From Brevibacterium aurantiacum (GTDB lineage: Bacteria; Actinomycetota; Actinomycetes; Actinomycetales; Brevibacteriaceae), in NCBI RefSeq assembly GCF_007558825.1, contig NZ_VLTK01000004.1, positions 201,460 through 265,459 of the forward strand: DNA of 64,000 nucleotides. The letters run 5' to 3'. Under the pieces are notes generated by a model. That model ran no database searches. It was not told the origin of the DNA and saw nothing but the letters and a program-made list of their open reading frames with translations. The translations under genes were made by a program, and so were the position numbers. Shown here in pieces: positions 34,560 through 45,106 of the stretch (position 1 is its first letter; each line of letters opens with the position of its first letter).

Positions 34560-34594
34560 GTGTGCTCGGACCGTCGTCCACAGCCCGAGCACAC
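34560..34594. terminator. Second hairpin downstream of the DUF5336 gene
   Basis: GTGTGCTCGG (34560-34569) and CCGAGCACAC (34585-34594) are perfect arms around 15 bases, 19 bases past the DUF5336 stop. Probably the first of a tandem pair of terminators; no T-run on the minus strand. Confidence 0.55.
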
Positions 34595-34612
34595 GAGTCG
34601 ACCGTTTTGGTC

Positions 34613-37441
34613 TCAGCCCCGCTGGACACCTTCGGTGTTGCGCAGGAGTCCTTCGCGACCATCTGAATCGCGAACCTTGAACCACGAACCGTTGTCCTCG
34701 AGACCGAGGAACCAGTCTCCGGGGTAGATCGTGAACACCGGCATTCCGGTGGTCGCGTCCACGGCTTCGCGCGGTTCGGGAACGGCGAACCAGAACGCCT
34801 GGATCACGTTCTGGCCAGCGCCCTGATCGGACTCGTCCTGGTCGGCATCGTTCTGGCCATGACCCGAGCGGTCCTCACGATCGTCCAGACCCGTGGCCGG
34901 TTGAACTGCGCTTTGGACGACAGTTTCCTCTTCGTCGATAGCGAAGGAGTTCGACGAGCCGGTCGCTGCTCCGAACTGTGGAGCCGAAGGCGCGTCCCCG
35001 GCGTTATCTCCGCCGCGTCTTCTCGCCTCTCCGGTGTCCGAGCCGTTGTTGCCGTGTGCGTTGTTGCCATAGTCGGCCACCGGCACATACTGCGTCGGTT
35101 CGTCAGCTTCCGGGTGGGTGGTACGTTCCGCAGCCGATTCCGCACCACCAGTCGCACCTGTTGCAGCAGCGCCGGCAGCACCATCTGCGGGGGAACCGCT
35201 GACGACGGTGGCATCGTCGTCCGAAGCCCCTGTGCGCGGCTTCTCGGTGCCAGCCTCGCTTCCACGGGCCTCGTCGGCGGTCGTGCTTCTCTCGCTGCGT
35301 CCGGCGTTCGCCGAAGCGGTTGAGTCAGCTGATTCGCCCGAGACGGCCGAAGCGGTTGAGTCAGTTGAGTCGTCTTCCGGCTTCAGCGCAACCCCTTCGG
35401 AGGCACGAACGTTGGTGTCCGATTCGTGAGCGTTGACCTTCGAGGCGAACGAGCTGCTCTCCGCAGGAGACGCGGAGTCCCCCCTGTCGCTGACCGCTTC
35501 ACGATCGGCGGTTTCGGTCCGGTCGGGGCCACCTTCTGAACGCTCGGCCTGACCATCGGCCCGTCCCTCAGCTGTTTCGGATTCACCAACCGAATTGGGC
35601 GCGGCATGGCGTCCGCGACGTCGTTCTGATTCCGACTTCGATTCAGATTCCGAGCTCGCTGAGGCTGCTCCGGCGACAGCGGTACCGACTCCGAGTGCGC
35701 CCGCGCCTGCGACGGCAGCGGTCGTGCCCGCTCCCGACGAGTCGTGGTCGGCGCTGTCGGATTTCGACTCGGTGGTGCCCCGGCTGTCCGCGCCGGAGCC
35801 TCTCTCGTCACGGGAGTCGCTTCGTTCATTAGAGTCGCCGGTGCTTGAGCCGTCTGCAGGCACGGGAGCCTGAACTGCTGTTTCGCCGTCGTTGCTCCAC
35901 GGCGATTCCTCACGCTGAGCACCGAACCCGAAGGTCTGCGTCGGTTCGCTCTGCGTGTGCTGGGGATCCTGTGAGTCTTGGGCCCCCAGGTAGGTCTGGC
36001 CTGACCCTGTACTCTGAACCGCCTGGTCCGCCGAGCCATCGACAGCCGTTTCAGAATCGAAAGACGACTCCTGCGCTTGCTGCTCCGGCGGAGCATACGG
36101 GCTGTCCTGTTCTGCTCCGATGGGCTGACCGAACTGGTCCTGCCCATCGGGTCGACTGAACTGGTCCTGCCCAACAGGCTGGCCATTCTGTTCTGGCGCA
36201 GCGAAGTGGCCTGGCTGGTTTGGCTGGCCGTACTGGCCTGGCTGGCCGTACTGTCTGTGCTGGCTGTTCTGGTCCACTCCACCTGGCTGGCCTGGTCCAG
36301 CTTGCTGACCTGAGCCACCGAACTGGCTCTGTCCGCCGAACTGACCCGGTCCGCCTTGCTGACCTGGATGTAGGGGTGCCCCTGGCTGACCCTGCGAACC
36401 GATCGGCCCGTTGGGCTGACCGCCGTAGGGTGCGCCGAATCCGCCTGGGCCGTTGTGGGCGCCTGGCACGTTCGCCACAGGAGCTGGATGCGGTGCGCGC
36501 TTGCTCACGGGGCGTGCCTTCGGATGTGCGGGAACATCATCGCGAACCGCGAATTCCCTGCTGAAGAAGGGAAGCATGGTGAATACGCCCGCGAAGAAGG
36601 CGATCAGAGCTGCGAGGAAGGCAAGATACGCACCGACGTGCCAGAACTGGACCGACGTCAGCAGGTGGACGAAGGCAAAGGTGAACGCAGCGCCGGAGAG
36701 AACCGAGATTGCCTGATCAAGACTGAGTGAACCGACCTTGAGTCCACCGTTGCCGAATTTGCTGACGAAGACTGCCGCCACAATCAACCAGATTCCGAAC
36801 ACGTCGAATGTCAGGGTGCCCATAGCGTCGATGGTCCAATGCCACAGCGACACCGATACGAACCCATCGCCCTTGAACGGCACGAAGAGGACAACCAGTG
36901 AAAGGAGTCCTGCACAGAGCAGGAACAGATCGCGCAAGGTCAGCGGTCCGAGAAGACCCGGGCCGCTGCGCGGACTCTTCTGAGCTGCTGGACCTGCGGA
37001 ACCGAACTGACCCGGCGCTGACCCCTGAGTGCCGGGAGCGGAACCATAGGGACCCGGTGCCGAACCATAAGGTCCTGGGCCTCCTGGCCCGTAAGGGCCT
37101 GGACCAGTGTTCTGCGGACCTGGAGCTGGGCCCGAACCGTATGGTCCCGGCACCGGCACTGAACCATAAGGGCCGGGGCCTGAGTTCTGTGGGCCTGGTC
37201 CCGAGCCATAGGGACCGGGCCCTCCCGAGCCATAGGGACCCGGTCCACCCGAGCCGGCAGGACCGCCGCCGTACCCACCGGGCCCGGAGGACTGAGATTC
37301 AGGTCCTGCACCGAAGGCAGGTCCCGATCCATGTGCCGCCCCTTGGCCGAACTGTGGTTGGCTGTTCGGGCCGGGGTTCTGCGCGTGCGGATCATGCCAC
37401 TGCTGTGGTCCTGATCCAGTGGGGTGCTGCGGCGAACTCAT
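34613..37441 (-). CDS. DUF5336-type four-helix membrane protein with Gly/Pro/Gln-rich head and long acidic tail
   Basis: A 942-residue multi-part protein of unknown function. Residues 1-160 are a GPGPYGSG/PGPQ repeat region. Residues about 160-300 contain four transmembrane helices of the DUF5336 type, beginning LTLRDLFLLCAGLLSLVVLF. Next comes a Gln/Pro/Gly repeat (GQPGQYGQPNQPG), then about 450 residues of acidic, Ser/Asp/Glu/Thr-rich disorder. The C-terminus folds again as a compact module of about 65 residues (GMPVFTIYPGDWFLGLEDNG ... VRDSDGREGLLRNTEG) with SH3-like look, typical for binding wall or protein ligands. It is alone in its transcription unit and flanked by hairpins. Confidence 0.75.
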   Translation of the reverse strand: MSSPQHPTGSGPQQWHDPHAQNPGPNSQPQFGQGAAHGSGPAFGAGPESQSSGPGGYGGGPAGSGGPGPYGSGGPGPYGSGPGPQNSGPGPYGSVPVPGPYGSGPAPGPQNTGPGPYGPGGPGPYGSAPGPYGSAPGTQGSAPGQFGSAGPAAQKSPRSGPGLLGPLTLRDLFLLCAGLLSLVVLFVPFKGDGFVSVSLWHWTIDAMGTLTFDVFGIWLIVAAVFVSKFGNGGLKVGSLSLDQAISVLSGAAFTFAFVHLLTSVQFWHVGAYLAFLAALIAFFAGVFTMLPFFSREFAVRDDVPAHPKARPVSKRAPHPAPVANVPGAHNGPGGFGAPYGGQPNGPIGSQGQPGAPLHPGQQGGPGQFGGQSQFGGSGQQAGPGQPGGVDQNSQHRQYGQPGQYGQPNQPGHFAAPEQNGQPVGQDQFSRPDGQDQFGQPIGAEQDSPYAPPEQQAQESSFDSETAVDGSADQAVQSTGSGQTYLGAQDSQDPQHTQSEPTQTFGFGAQREESPWSNDGETAVQAPVPADGSSTGDSNERSDSRDERGSGADSRGTTESKSDSADHDSSGAGTTAAVAGAGALGVGTAVAGAASASSESESKSESERRRGRHAAPNSVGESETAEGRADGQAERSEGGPDRTETADREAVSDRGDSASPAESSSFASKVNAHESDTNVRASEGVALKPEDDSTDSTASAVSGESADSTASANAGRSERSTTADEARGSEAGTEKPRTGASDDDATVVSGSPADGAAGAAATGATGGAESAAERTTHPEADEPTQYVPVADYGNNAHGNNGSDTGEARRRGGDNAGDAPSAPQFGAATGSSNSFAIDEEETVVQSAVQPATGLDDREDRSGHGQNDADQDESDQGAGQNVIQAFWFAVPEPREAVDATTGMPVFTIYPGDWFLGLEDNGSWFKVRDSDGREGLLRNTEGVQRG
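36940..37420. repeat. Low-complexity GPGPYGS-coding repeats
   Basis: Many degenerate GGxCCxGAACCATA-like units coding for Gly-Pro-Gly-Pro-Tyr-Gly-Ser in the head of the DUF5336 protein. They are inexact, so this is an old repeat rather than a microsatellite. Confidence 0.55.
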
Positions 37442-37626
37442 CGATTGCTCCAGTCGCTCTTGGGGACAGGGTCGTCAAACTTCATGTGTCTGTCTGGTTT
37501 CCATCCTGACAGACTCCTACCCCATCCTTGCAGAACAGGAACCCCTGCGCACTCCTTCTCTGCCGCCTGTCCGGCACAGTCGAATCTCCGCATCCGTCTC
37601 CCCCGGGTACCGCTCGGCGCCAGAAG

Positions 37627-37642
37627 TGTGTCATATAGCACA
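37627..37642 (+). promoter_or_regulatory. Crp/GlxR box upstream of acs
   Basis: TGTGTCATATAGCACA matches the GlxR/Crp consensus TGTGANNTANNTCACA at every defined position except the A and T beside the half-sites. It is 125 bp before the acs ATG. A Crp-type regulator is encoded at 45107-45784 and acs is a known Crp-family target in related bacteria. Confidence 0.65.
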
Positions 37643-37767
37643 GCCTCTGAGTGATTGCTACCCCCGGACACCACCGTTCATCGCACGGACGACGGTGCCC
37701 CTGGGCCCCGCCTCGGGTATACAGTGCAACTAGAATTTTCGATCCATCAAAGAAGCCGGAGGGAAAA

Positions 37768-39702
<1,935 letters not shown>

Positions 39703-39717
39703 CCGTGCCCTGAGACG

Positions 39718-39778
39718 AACCCGCCGGTGAGAACGGATGATCGCACAGAGCCGTTCCGTATTCATCCGGCGGGTTTTT
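39718..39778 (+). terminator. acs terminator
   Basis: AACCCGCCGG (39718-39727) and CCGGCGGGTT (39766-39775) are exact arms, the second running into TTTTTCTCGTTTT. The loop contains a further imperfect pair. Confidence 0.88.
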
Positions 39779-39869
39779 CTCGTTTTACTGGCCGCATTTC
39801 TTTGGTCACCACGCGCGTTCAGACTACTCTTAAGAAAGATTGTCCAAGTTTTTGTCGATAGGAGCACTC

Positions 39870-40277
39870 ATGGCTGAGAGGTCGATCAGCGAACTGATCA
39901 AAGGCATCGGCGACGATTCCAAAGCGATCGCCGAGGAAGAAATTGCGCTGGCCAAGGCTGAAGCCACAGCCGGTGCGAAGAACTTGGGCATCGGCTCGGC
40001 ACTTGCCGTCGTCGCCCTGTTCTTCCTGTTCTTGTCATCGTTCATGGTGATTTTCGCCGGGGCCGCCGCATTCCACGAGGGCCTGGGATGGCCATGGTGG
40101 GGCAGCTTCCTCATTGTCTTCGGCATCCTTGCGGTGCTCGCCATCATCCTCGTGCTGATTGCTCTGCCGTTGTTCAAGAAGGGCAACCCGGTTCCGGGTA
40201 CGGCGATCGGTTCGGCCAAGTCGTTGCTCGCGTCGGTCAAGCGTGCGGTGAAGAATCCCTCCGGACCGCGATACTGA
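39870..40277 (+). CDS. Holin-superfamily (DUF1469-like) membrane protein
   Basis: A 135-residue protein: an N-terminal amphipathic/charged region (ELIKGIGDDSKAIAEEEIALAKAEA), two transmembrane helices (about 45-65 and 75-100) and a basic tail. This layout and the EEEIALAKAE segment match the phage_holin_3_6/DUF1469 family, housekeeping membrane proteins in actinobacteria; the same kind of gene follows acs in mycobacteria (Rv3669). No phage link is implied. ATG 39870 has AGGAGC five bases upstream; an earlier ATG at 39840 does not. Role unknown. Confidence 0.8.
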   Translation: MAERSISELIKGIGDDSKAIAEEEIALAKAEATAGAKNLGIGSALAVVALFFLFLSSFMVIFAGAAAFHEGLGWPWWGSFLIVFGILAVLAIILVLIALPLFKKGNPVPGTAIGSAKSLLASVKRAVKNPSGPRY

Positions 40278-40317
40278 CAGATCTCGCAACTGAGAACTGC
40301 GGAATAGTTCCACACTC

Positions 40318-40346
40318 GGTGGCGTCGGGCTCAGCCCGACGCCACC
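40318..40346. terminator. Bidirectional terminator between holin-like and TetR genes
   Basis: GGTGGCGTCGGGCT and AGCCCGACGCCACC are perfect 14-base arms around a single C. It lies between convergent genes. Its 19-base core is repeated at 43313-43331. Confidence 0.8.
40320..40338 (+). repeat. Direct repeat, left copy
   Basis: TGGCGTCGGGCTCAGCCCG, identical at 43313-43331. The two copies bracket the TetR-ABC cassette. Here it is the left arm and loop of a terminator hairpin. Confidence 0.75.
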
Positions 40347-40396
40347 GCTGCATTCACGCCCGGGGCCAATCACCCTCGACCGCTTCACCACTGGTC

Positions 40397-41416
40397 TCAA
40401 CGCCTTTTGGCGATCCGCTCCTTCGCTTCTCTCAGAGTCTGACGCTCCCGCTTACGCGCCTCGGCAAGCACCTTTTGCGCTTGCCTGACGGCTTTCTGTG
40501 ATTCGCGGTACTTCTTATCGGCCGCAACTTCTGGATCATCGTCGGTCACGACCGACTGCTCGACTCCTGAGGTCTCCTCAACAGGCAACGTCGCCCCAGA
40601 AACCGAAGATTCACCTGCCTCCGAGGCGGTCTCCGCAATCATCCCTGCCGCAGCTGAAGGTCCATCGCCTCGCTCGCGGCTGACTCTGTCAATGTATTCG
40701 GCCAAGCCATCGAGCCCACACTCGAAACCGAAAGCAAATGGATCAGCTTCGGAGGTGAAGACACCTGCGTCGATGGCACGGCGCAGCGAGGGGTACCCAT
40801 CATCGGTGATGACAGCATCGAAGAGCTGAGATTCCTGTTGCGCAAGCTCGGAATCATTCAGACCAGTGGCGCGCTTCTGATCCTCGTACCCTGCGAACAC
40901 GGTGCCCTTCCACCGGGCCGCGCCGGTGACGAAGATCGAGACGGCAATGCGTTCGTCCTGTGTGAGTGGAGTGTCGTGAAGAGCCTCAAGGCTCGCGTCC
41001 AACCACGCAGAGCTGTTGGGTGTGATGGGACTGCCCATGATCGACAGCGACAGTAACCACGGCTGCGTCAGGTAGACCTGTGACTGGGCTTCGTAGAGTT
41101 CTTCCAGTCGGGTGCGCCAATTCTCCACCCCTTCTGACTCCGGTGGCAGCCCTGTCGCTTCCTCCTGCATGAGAAGCAGCAGATCGTCCTTGGCGCTGAC
41201 ATACCGATAGAGCGACATCGGCGTGTAACCAAGGCGTTTCGCGACCGCCGACATCGACACCGCCTGGATGCCGTCGTTATCGGCGATCTCGATGGCAGCA
41301 TCGACTATTCGCTCGACACTCATCTCGCGCTTAGGCCCACGCTGTGGTGTTGCGGCCACGCCCCAGGCCAGTGCGATTCCGCGTGGAAGCTGCTCGATCG
41401 GGTCTTCTGTACTCAT
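40397..41416 (-). CDS. TetR family regulator with long basic coiled-coil tail
   Basis: A 339-residue TetR regulator, much longer than the usual 190-220. The HTH is VERIVDAAIEIADNDG ... AVSMSAVAKRLGYTPMSLYRYVSAKDDLL (about 33-75). The family C-terminal domain follows, then a Ser/Glu linker and about 45 residues of AVRQAQKVLAEARKRERQTLR, a likely basic coiled coil. The gene is divergent from a two-gene ABC exporter and probably represses it; two dyads lie in the shared region. Ligand unknown. Confidence 0.86.
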   Translation of the reverse strand: MSTEDPIEQLPRGIALAWGVAATPQRGPKREMSVERIVDAAIEIADNDGIQAVSMSAVAKRLGYTPMSLYRYVSAKDDLLLLMQEEATGLPPESEGVENWRTRLEELYEAQSQVYLTQPWLLSLSIMGSPITPNSSAWLDASLEALHDTPLTQDERIAVSIFVTGAARWKGTVFAGYEDQKRATGLNDSELAQQESQLFDAVITDDGYPSLRRAIDAGVFTSEADPFAFGFECGLDGLAEYIDRVSRERGDGPSAAAGMIAETASEAGESSVSGATLPVEETSGVEQSVVTDDDPEVAADKKYRESQKAVRQAQKVLAEARKRERQTLREAKERIAKRR

Positions 41417-41431
41417 CTGCCCAGCTTATAT

Positions 41432-41484
41432 TGTGTACGGCATATATTGCGTGTTACTGTCATATACAGTTGCGCACGTACACA
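41432..41484. promoter_or_regulatory. Dyads in the TetR/ABC divergent promoter
   Basis: ACTGTCATATACAGT (41456-41470) is a perfect 5-5-5 dyad. TGTGTACG (41432-41439) and CGTACACA (41477-41484) are a wider inverted pair. They stand in a strikingly AT-rich stretch containing TATATT/CATATA promoter-like sequences on both strands. Confidence 0.6.
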
Positions 41485-41518
41485 GTCAGCTCCACTCAGG
41501 ACCTCCGAGAGGCACAAC

Positions 41519-42469
41519 ATGAAACGCACAATGACGTCAGCCGGCCCGGGCGCCGAAGCGACAGCTTCCGCAGCGCCCGCCACAGCTATCGAGTTCTCTG
41601 GTGTTCGCAAAGGCTTCGGCAAGAACCCGGTGCTCCAGGGGCTGGATCTCCAAATCAGCCAGGGTGAAGTCTTCGCCTTGCTTGGCGCGAACGGGGCTGG
41701 AAAGACCACATCGATCAACATCCTCACCACTCTGATACGTCCGGATTCGGGCACGGTCCTCGTCGGGGGGATCGATGTGGCCGACGAGCCGAATGAGGCA
41801 AAACGGCGTTTCGCTGTCACTGGGCAGTCGGCGGCTGTCGACGAATATCTCTCGACACGGGAGAACCTCATCCTGTTAGCACGCCTGTCGGGGCTCTCGC
41901 GCCGGGAGGCGAAGGTCAGAGCCTCACGGCTGGCCGAGCGTTTGAGCCTGACCTCATTCATCGATACGAGAGTTGCCGCACTCTCCGGTGGCATGAGGCG
42001 CAGGCTCGATCTGGCGCTGAGCCTGGTGGTGCAGGTCGATGTGCTGATCCTTGACGAACCGACAACTGGATTGGACACTCGTTCGCGTCGCGAGCTGTGG
42101 GACGAGGTGAAGGAGCTGGCAAAGGGCGGCACGACCGTCTTTCTCACCACTCAGTACCTTGAGGAAGCCGATGCCTTGGCCGATCGAATCGGCCTACTCG
42201 ATCGCGGTCGTCTGGCTGGGCTGGGCACGCCGACAGAACTCAAGGCGAAGGTCGGTCAGGGAATGGTGGCCGTCCACGACAATCGTGGCACGACCGTCTC
42301 ACAGTTGCCGACCACCGGAACCGTACGCGATATCTCTTCCGTCTTGGCAACAATCGAGCCAGAGTTCGCCGAGTCCTCGGTCAGCCTCCGCCACCCCAGC
42401 CTTGACGACGTCTTCCTCTCGCTCACCGCCCCCGGCCCATCCGCCGAACCTTCACAGACAGGAGAATGA
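41519..42469 (+). CDS. ABC transporter ATP-binding protein (DrrA-like)
   Basis: A 316-residue ABC ATPase. Walker A is LGANGAGKTTS, the LSGGMRRRLDLALSL signature precedes Walker B VLILDEPTTGLDTRS; the C-terminal extension (about 215-316) is that of the daunorubicin-resistance (DrrA) exporters. GAGAGG precedes ATG 41519. It pairs with the permease at 42472, whose start overlaps its end. Probably exports a drug or lipid-like molecule, under the adjacent TetR regulator. Confidence 0.93.
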   Translation: MKRTMTSAGPGAEATASAAPATAIEFSGVRKGFGKNPVLQGLDLQISQGEVFALLGANGAGKTTSINILTTLIRPDSGTVLVGGIDVADEPNEAKRRFAVTGQSAAVDEYLSTRENLILLARLSGLSRREAKVRASRLAERLSLTSFIDTRVAALSGGMRRRLDLALSLVVQVDVLILDEPTTGLDTRSRRELWDEVKELAKGGTTVFLTTQYLEEADALADRIGLLDRGRLAGLGTPTELKAKVGQGMVAVHDNRGTTVSQLPTTGTVRDISSVLATIEPEFAESSVSLRHPSLDDVFLSLTAPGPSAEPSQTGE

Positions 42470-42471
42470 TC

Positions 42472-43296
42472 ATGACCGATATTGCAGAAGCGTCACTGAC
42501 AACGAAGTACCCGTCGCCTGCTCGACGACGAACCCCTCCTCGAGGCATCAATACTGAGTTGGCGCTCATCGGTCGCAGTCTTCGTCATGCCACTCGGGAC
42601 GTCGAATCCATGCTCATGGCAGTCGCACTGCCGGTGATGCTCATGCTGATGTTCACCTTCGTCTTCGGTGGAGCTATCGACCCGAGCGGAGACTACGTCA
42701 ACTACATCGTTCCCGGAATCATTCTCACGTGCGCAGGGTTCGGCGCGGCTTCAACGTCACTGTCCGTGGCCAACGACATGACTTCAGGTTTCATCGACCG
42801 ACTCAGAACGATGCCAGTCCGATCAAGTGGGGTGATCACGGGACATGTGGTGGCGAGCGTGGTGAAGAATCTGCTCGCCACTGGCATCGTCTTCTCAGTA
42901 GCAGTGTCGATCGGTTTTCGCCCATCGGCTGACGTGGCGGAATGGGTGGCCGTCATCGCCCTCATCACTCTCTACATCTTCACCATCACATATCTGTTCG
43001 CGGCGATCGGCCTGGCCGCCAAATCAGCGGAGTCGGCGAACGGCTACGGATTCGTTCTGCTGTTCCTGCCATATGTCTCGAGCGCATTCGTCCCGGTTGA
43101 AACGATGCCCGGATGGCTGACCTGGTTTGCCGACAACCAACCGATCACCCCGATCATCGATGCACTGCGAAGCCTGCTCGTCGGTACCAGCATGGGCAAC
43201 TCAGCCCTGCTTTCGGTCGTCTGGTGCCTGGCCATCCTGGCAATCTCCATCGTGTGGACGGCTCAGCTGTTCAAGATCAAAGCCGGTCGACGCTGA
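42472..43296 (+). CDS. ABC-2 type permease (DrrB-like)
   Basis: About 274 residues with six hydrophobic segments, the topology of the ABC-2 permeases that pair with DrrA-like ATPases. The AND-motif region SVANDMTSGFIDRLRTMPV is family-typical. ATG 42472 is spaced seven bases from CAGGAG; the ATG at 42466 is too close. Together with the upstream ATPase it forms a complete exporter. Confidence 0.92.
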   Translation: MTDIAEASLTTKYPSPARRRTPPRGINTELALIGRSLRHATRDVESMLMAVALPVMLMLMFTFVFGGAIDPSGDYVNYIVPGIILTCAGFGAASTSLSVANDMTSGFIDRLRTMPVRSSGVITGHVVASVVKNLLATGIVFSVAVSIGFRPSADVAEWVAVIALITLYIFTITYLFAAIGLAAKSAESANGYGFVLLFLPYVSSAFVPVETMPGWLTWFADNQPITPIIDALRSLLVGTSMGNSALLSVVWCLAILAISIVWTAQLFKIKAGRR

Positions 43297-43312
43297 CAGC
43301 TGCACGCATCGA

Positions 43313-43331
43313 TGGCGTCGGGCTCAGCCCG
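43313..43331 (+). repeat. Direct repeat, right copy
   Basis: Identical 19-bp copy of 40320-40338 just past the permease stop. It keeps a small CGGGC-TCA-GCCCG hairpin but lacks the rest of the terminator stem found in the left copy. Confidence 0.75.
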
Positions 43332-43355
43332 CCCTCGGGGCGAGAAGCAACGGCC

Positions 43356-44123
43356 TCAGAAGTCGATGTCTATGTGTGCGTCACGATCCCAGTCCCCGGC
43401 CCAGCCGAGGTGGTCGAGAGCGAAGTCGAGGATTCCTGCGGTGAAGCCCCACACCTTGAGCACTCCGACGTCGAAGGCCGGTGTCGTGATCTTCAGGTCC
43501 GGCCGGGAGAACGTCCCTCGATTGGCCGGTGCCACCAGATCGGCAGCAGAGACCCGGTAGACCGAGTACGACTCCGCCTCGTCCATCACCCGCACGACTC
43601 CGGGCTGCGCCCAGTACCCGATGACAGGCGTGACCTGGAACCTGCTGACGGGAATGTAGAGCGGATCCATCTGACCGAGAACATCGACCGTCGACGGCAC
43701 GATGCCGGCCTCCTCCTGAGCTTCACGCAGGGCTGCGGAGACCAGGGAATCGTCTTCGGGGTCTCGTCCGCCTCCGGGAAACGCCACCTGTCCGGGATGA
43801 TTGCGCAGGGTGCTCGCCCTCTGCAGCAGAACGATGTCGACGTCGTCGACTCCGAAATCCGCCAGACGTGATGATTCGGCACGGCCGGCATCTGTGCGCG
43901 GCTGACCGCCCCTGCCGAAGAGCATGAGGACGGCCGCGTCACGCACCGATTCGTCACCCGGCATCGGTGCCCGCCTGAGCCACTCGGGCGAACCATTCGA
44001 TGCCGCGAGATTCTCCAGCTGCGTGCGCAGGGTCTCATCGTGCGAAACGGAGTCCTGCCCGGTCGACGCCTGCACCGCAGCGCCTGGCCCCACCGGGGGA
44101 TGCTCACATGCTTCGGCGCTCAT
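43356..44123 (-). CDS. NUDIX hydrolase, CoA pyrophosphatase-like
   Basis: About 255 residues. The NUDIX box is the stretch from FPGGGRDPEDDS through AALREAQEEAGI; the first Glu of the classical box is Asp, as in the UPF0035/NUDT7-type CoA diphosphatases, and the QVAFPGGG segment ahead fits the same group. It may hydrolyse CoA or acyl-CoA to phosphopantetheine and 3',5'-ADP. ATG 44123 overlaps the nth stop (ATGA), so the two are coupled; in mycobacteria the same nth-NUDIX neighbours occur (Rv3672c-Rv3674c). Confidence 0.87.
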   Translation of the reverse strand: MSAEACEHPPVGPGAAVQASTGQDSVSHDETLRTQLENLAASNGSPEWLRRAPMPGDESVRDAAVLMLFGRGGQPRTDAGRAESSRLADFGVDDVDIVLLQRASTLRNHPGQVAFPGGGRDPEDDSLVSAALREAQEEAGIVPSTVDVLGQMDPLYIPVSRFQVTPVIGYWAQPGVVRVMDEAESYSVYRVSAADLVAPANRGTFSRPDLKITTPAFDVGVLKVWGFTAGILDFALDHLGWAGDWDRDAHIDIDF

Positions 44124-44860
44124 GCCTGGGGCGCCATTTCGAATCTGAGCATCGCCCGCGCCTTCTCCGGATCGAGTTCCCCGACCCCGAACGAGGGGCA
44201 CAATGCCATCAACGGGCACACTCCGCAGGCTGGTCTGCGCGAGTGGCAGATCCGTCGTCCGTGGAAGATGACTCGATGGGAGAGCAGAGTGAGTTCCTTC
44301 TTCGGGAACAGCGCCGCGATGTCGTGCTCCGCCTTGACCGGGTCTTCCTCCTCGGTCCATCCGAGTCGGCGTGCCAACCGTCCCATGTGCGTGTCGACGG
44401 TCAGGCCCGGGGTGTCGAAGGCGTTGCCGAGGACCACATTCGCGGTCTTCCGTCCGACTCCTGCAAGCTTGACGAGTCTGTCCAATGAGTTGGGGACCTC
44501 ACCGTCATAGGTGTCGACGAGTTCATTGGCGAGTTTGACGATGTTACGGGCCTTCGCTCGGTAGAAACCGGTCGAGTGGATGAGTTCCTCGACCTCGATC
44601 AGGTTGGCCACCGCGAGGCTGTGAGCATCAGGGAAGACGGAGAACAGCCCCGGTGTCACCGCGTTGACCCGGATGTCTGTGGTCTGTGCAGACAGGACGG
44701 TCGCAATCAGGAGCTGGAATGGGGTCTCGAAGTCGAGCTCGCATTTCGCGTTCGGGTACACCTCGGCGAGGATCCGATGAATCTTCCTTGCGCGTCGGGT
44801 CTTGCCCAATGAGGTTTCCTTGGCGAACTTCCGCGCGCTCTTCTCTGCCACCGTCAACAC
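44120..44860 (-). CDS. nth: Endonuclease III
   Basis: A 246-residue DNA glycosylase/AP lyase for oxidised pyrimidines. The helix-hairpin-helix and catalytic lysine are in LAGVGRKTANVVLG, the catalytic Asp in VDTHMGRLARR, and the [4Fe-4S] cluster ligands follow the pattern C-x6-C-x2-C-x5-C (CHSRRPACGVCPLMALC). GTG 44860 is the likely start. It is the first gene of the nth-NUDIX pair and divergent from crp across 246 bp. Confidence 0.94.
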   Translation of the reverse strand: MLTVAEKSARKFAKETSLGKTRRARKIHRILAEVYPNAKCELDFETPFQLLIATVLSAQTTDIRVNAVTPGLFSVFPDAHSLAVANLIEVEELIHSTGFYRAKARNIVKLANELVDTYDGEVPNSLDRLVKLAGVGRKTANVVLGNAFDTPGLTVDTHMGRLARRLGWTEEEDPVKAEHDIAALFPKKELTLLSHRVIFHGRRICHSRRPACGVCPLMALCPSFGVGELDPEKARAMLRFEMAPQA

Positions 44861-44998
44861 GACTCACCATCTTAATCCGTGCCCTGCGTTTCCGCAGTGG
44901 CGCCCCTCACATCGCCGAGGTAGCTCTGCAGTCGCCCGTCGAACGGGGTCGTCCGTACGCAACCGTGGCCCACCTCGGCGAGGGTGGAGGAAACGCCA

Positions 44999-45017
44999 GC
45001 AAAACCCCTTGTTTTGC
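44999..45017. promoter_or_regulatory. Dyad upstream of crp
   Basis: GCAAAAC (44999-45005), 5-base gap, GTTTTGC (45011-45017), perfect. In the 246-bp nth-crp region; AT-rich promoter sequence (TTGACC, TAGATT) follows nearer to crp. No full GlxR box is seen, although TGTGATTACCACGACA (45080-45095) is a half match. Confidence 0.45.
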
Positions 45018-45106
45018 ACTAATGCCGCAAACTCCCGCGCCTTTGCTGGTATCAGCACCGTTGACCAGGTAGATTTATCTGTGATTACCACGACAAGGAG
45101 GACACA

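Noticed and set aside
39870..40277. Holin-like gene as a prophage sign
   Set aside because: This family is a common housekeeping membrane protein in actinobacteria and stands in conserved order after acs.
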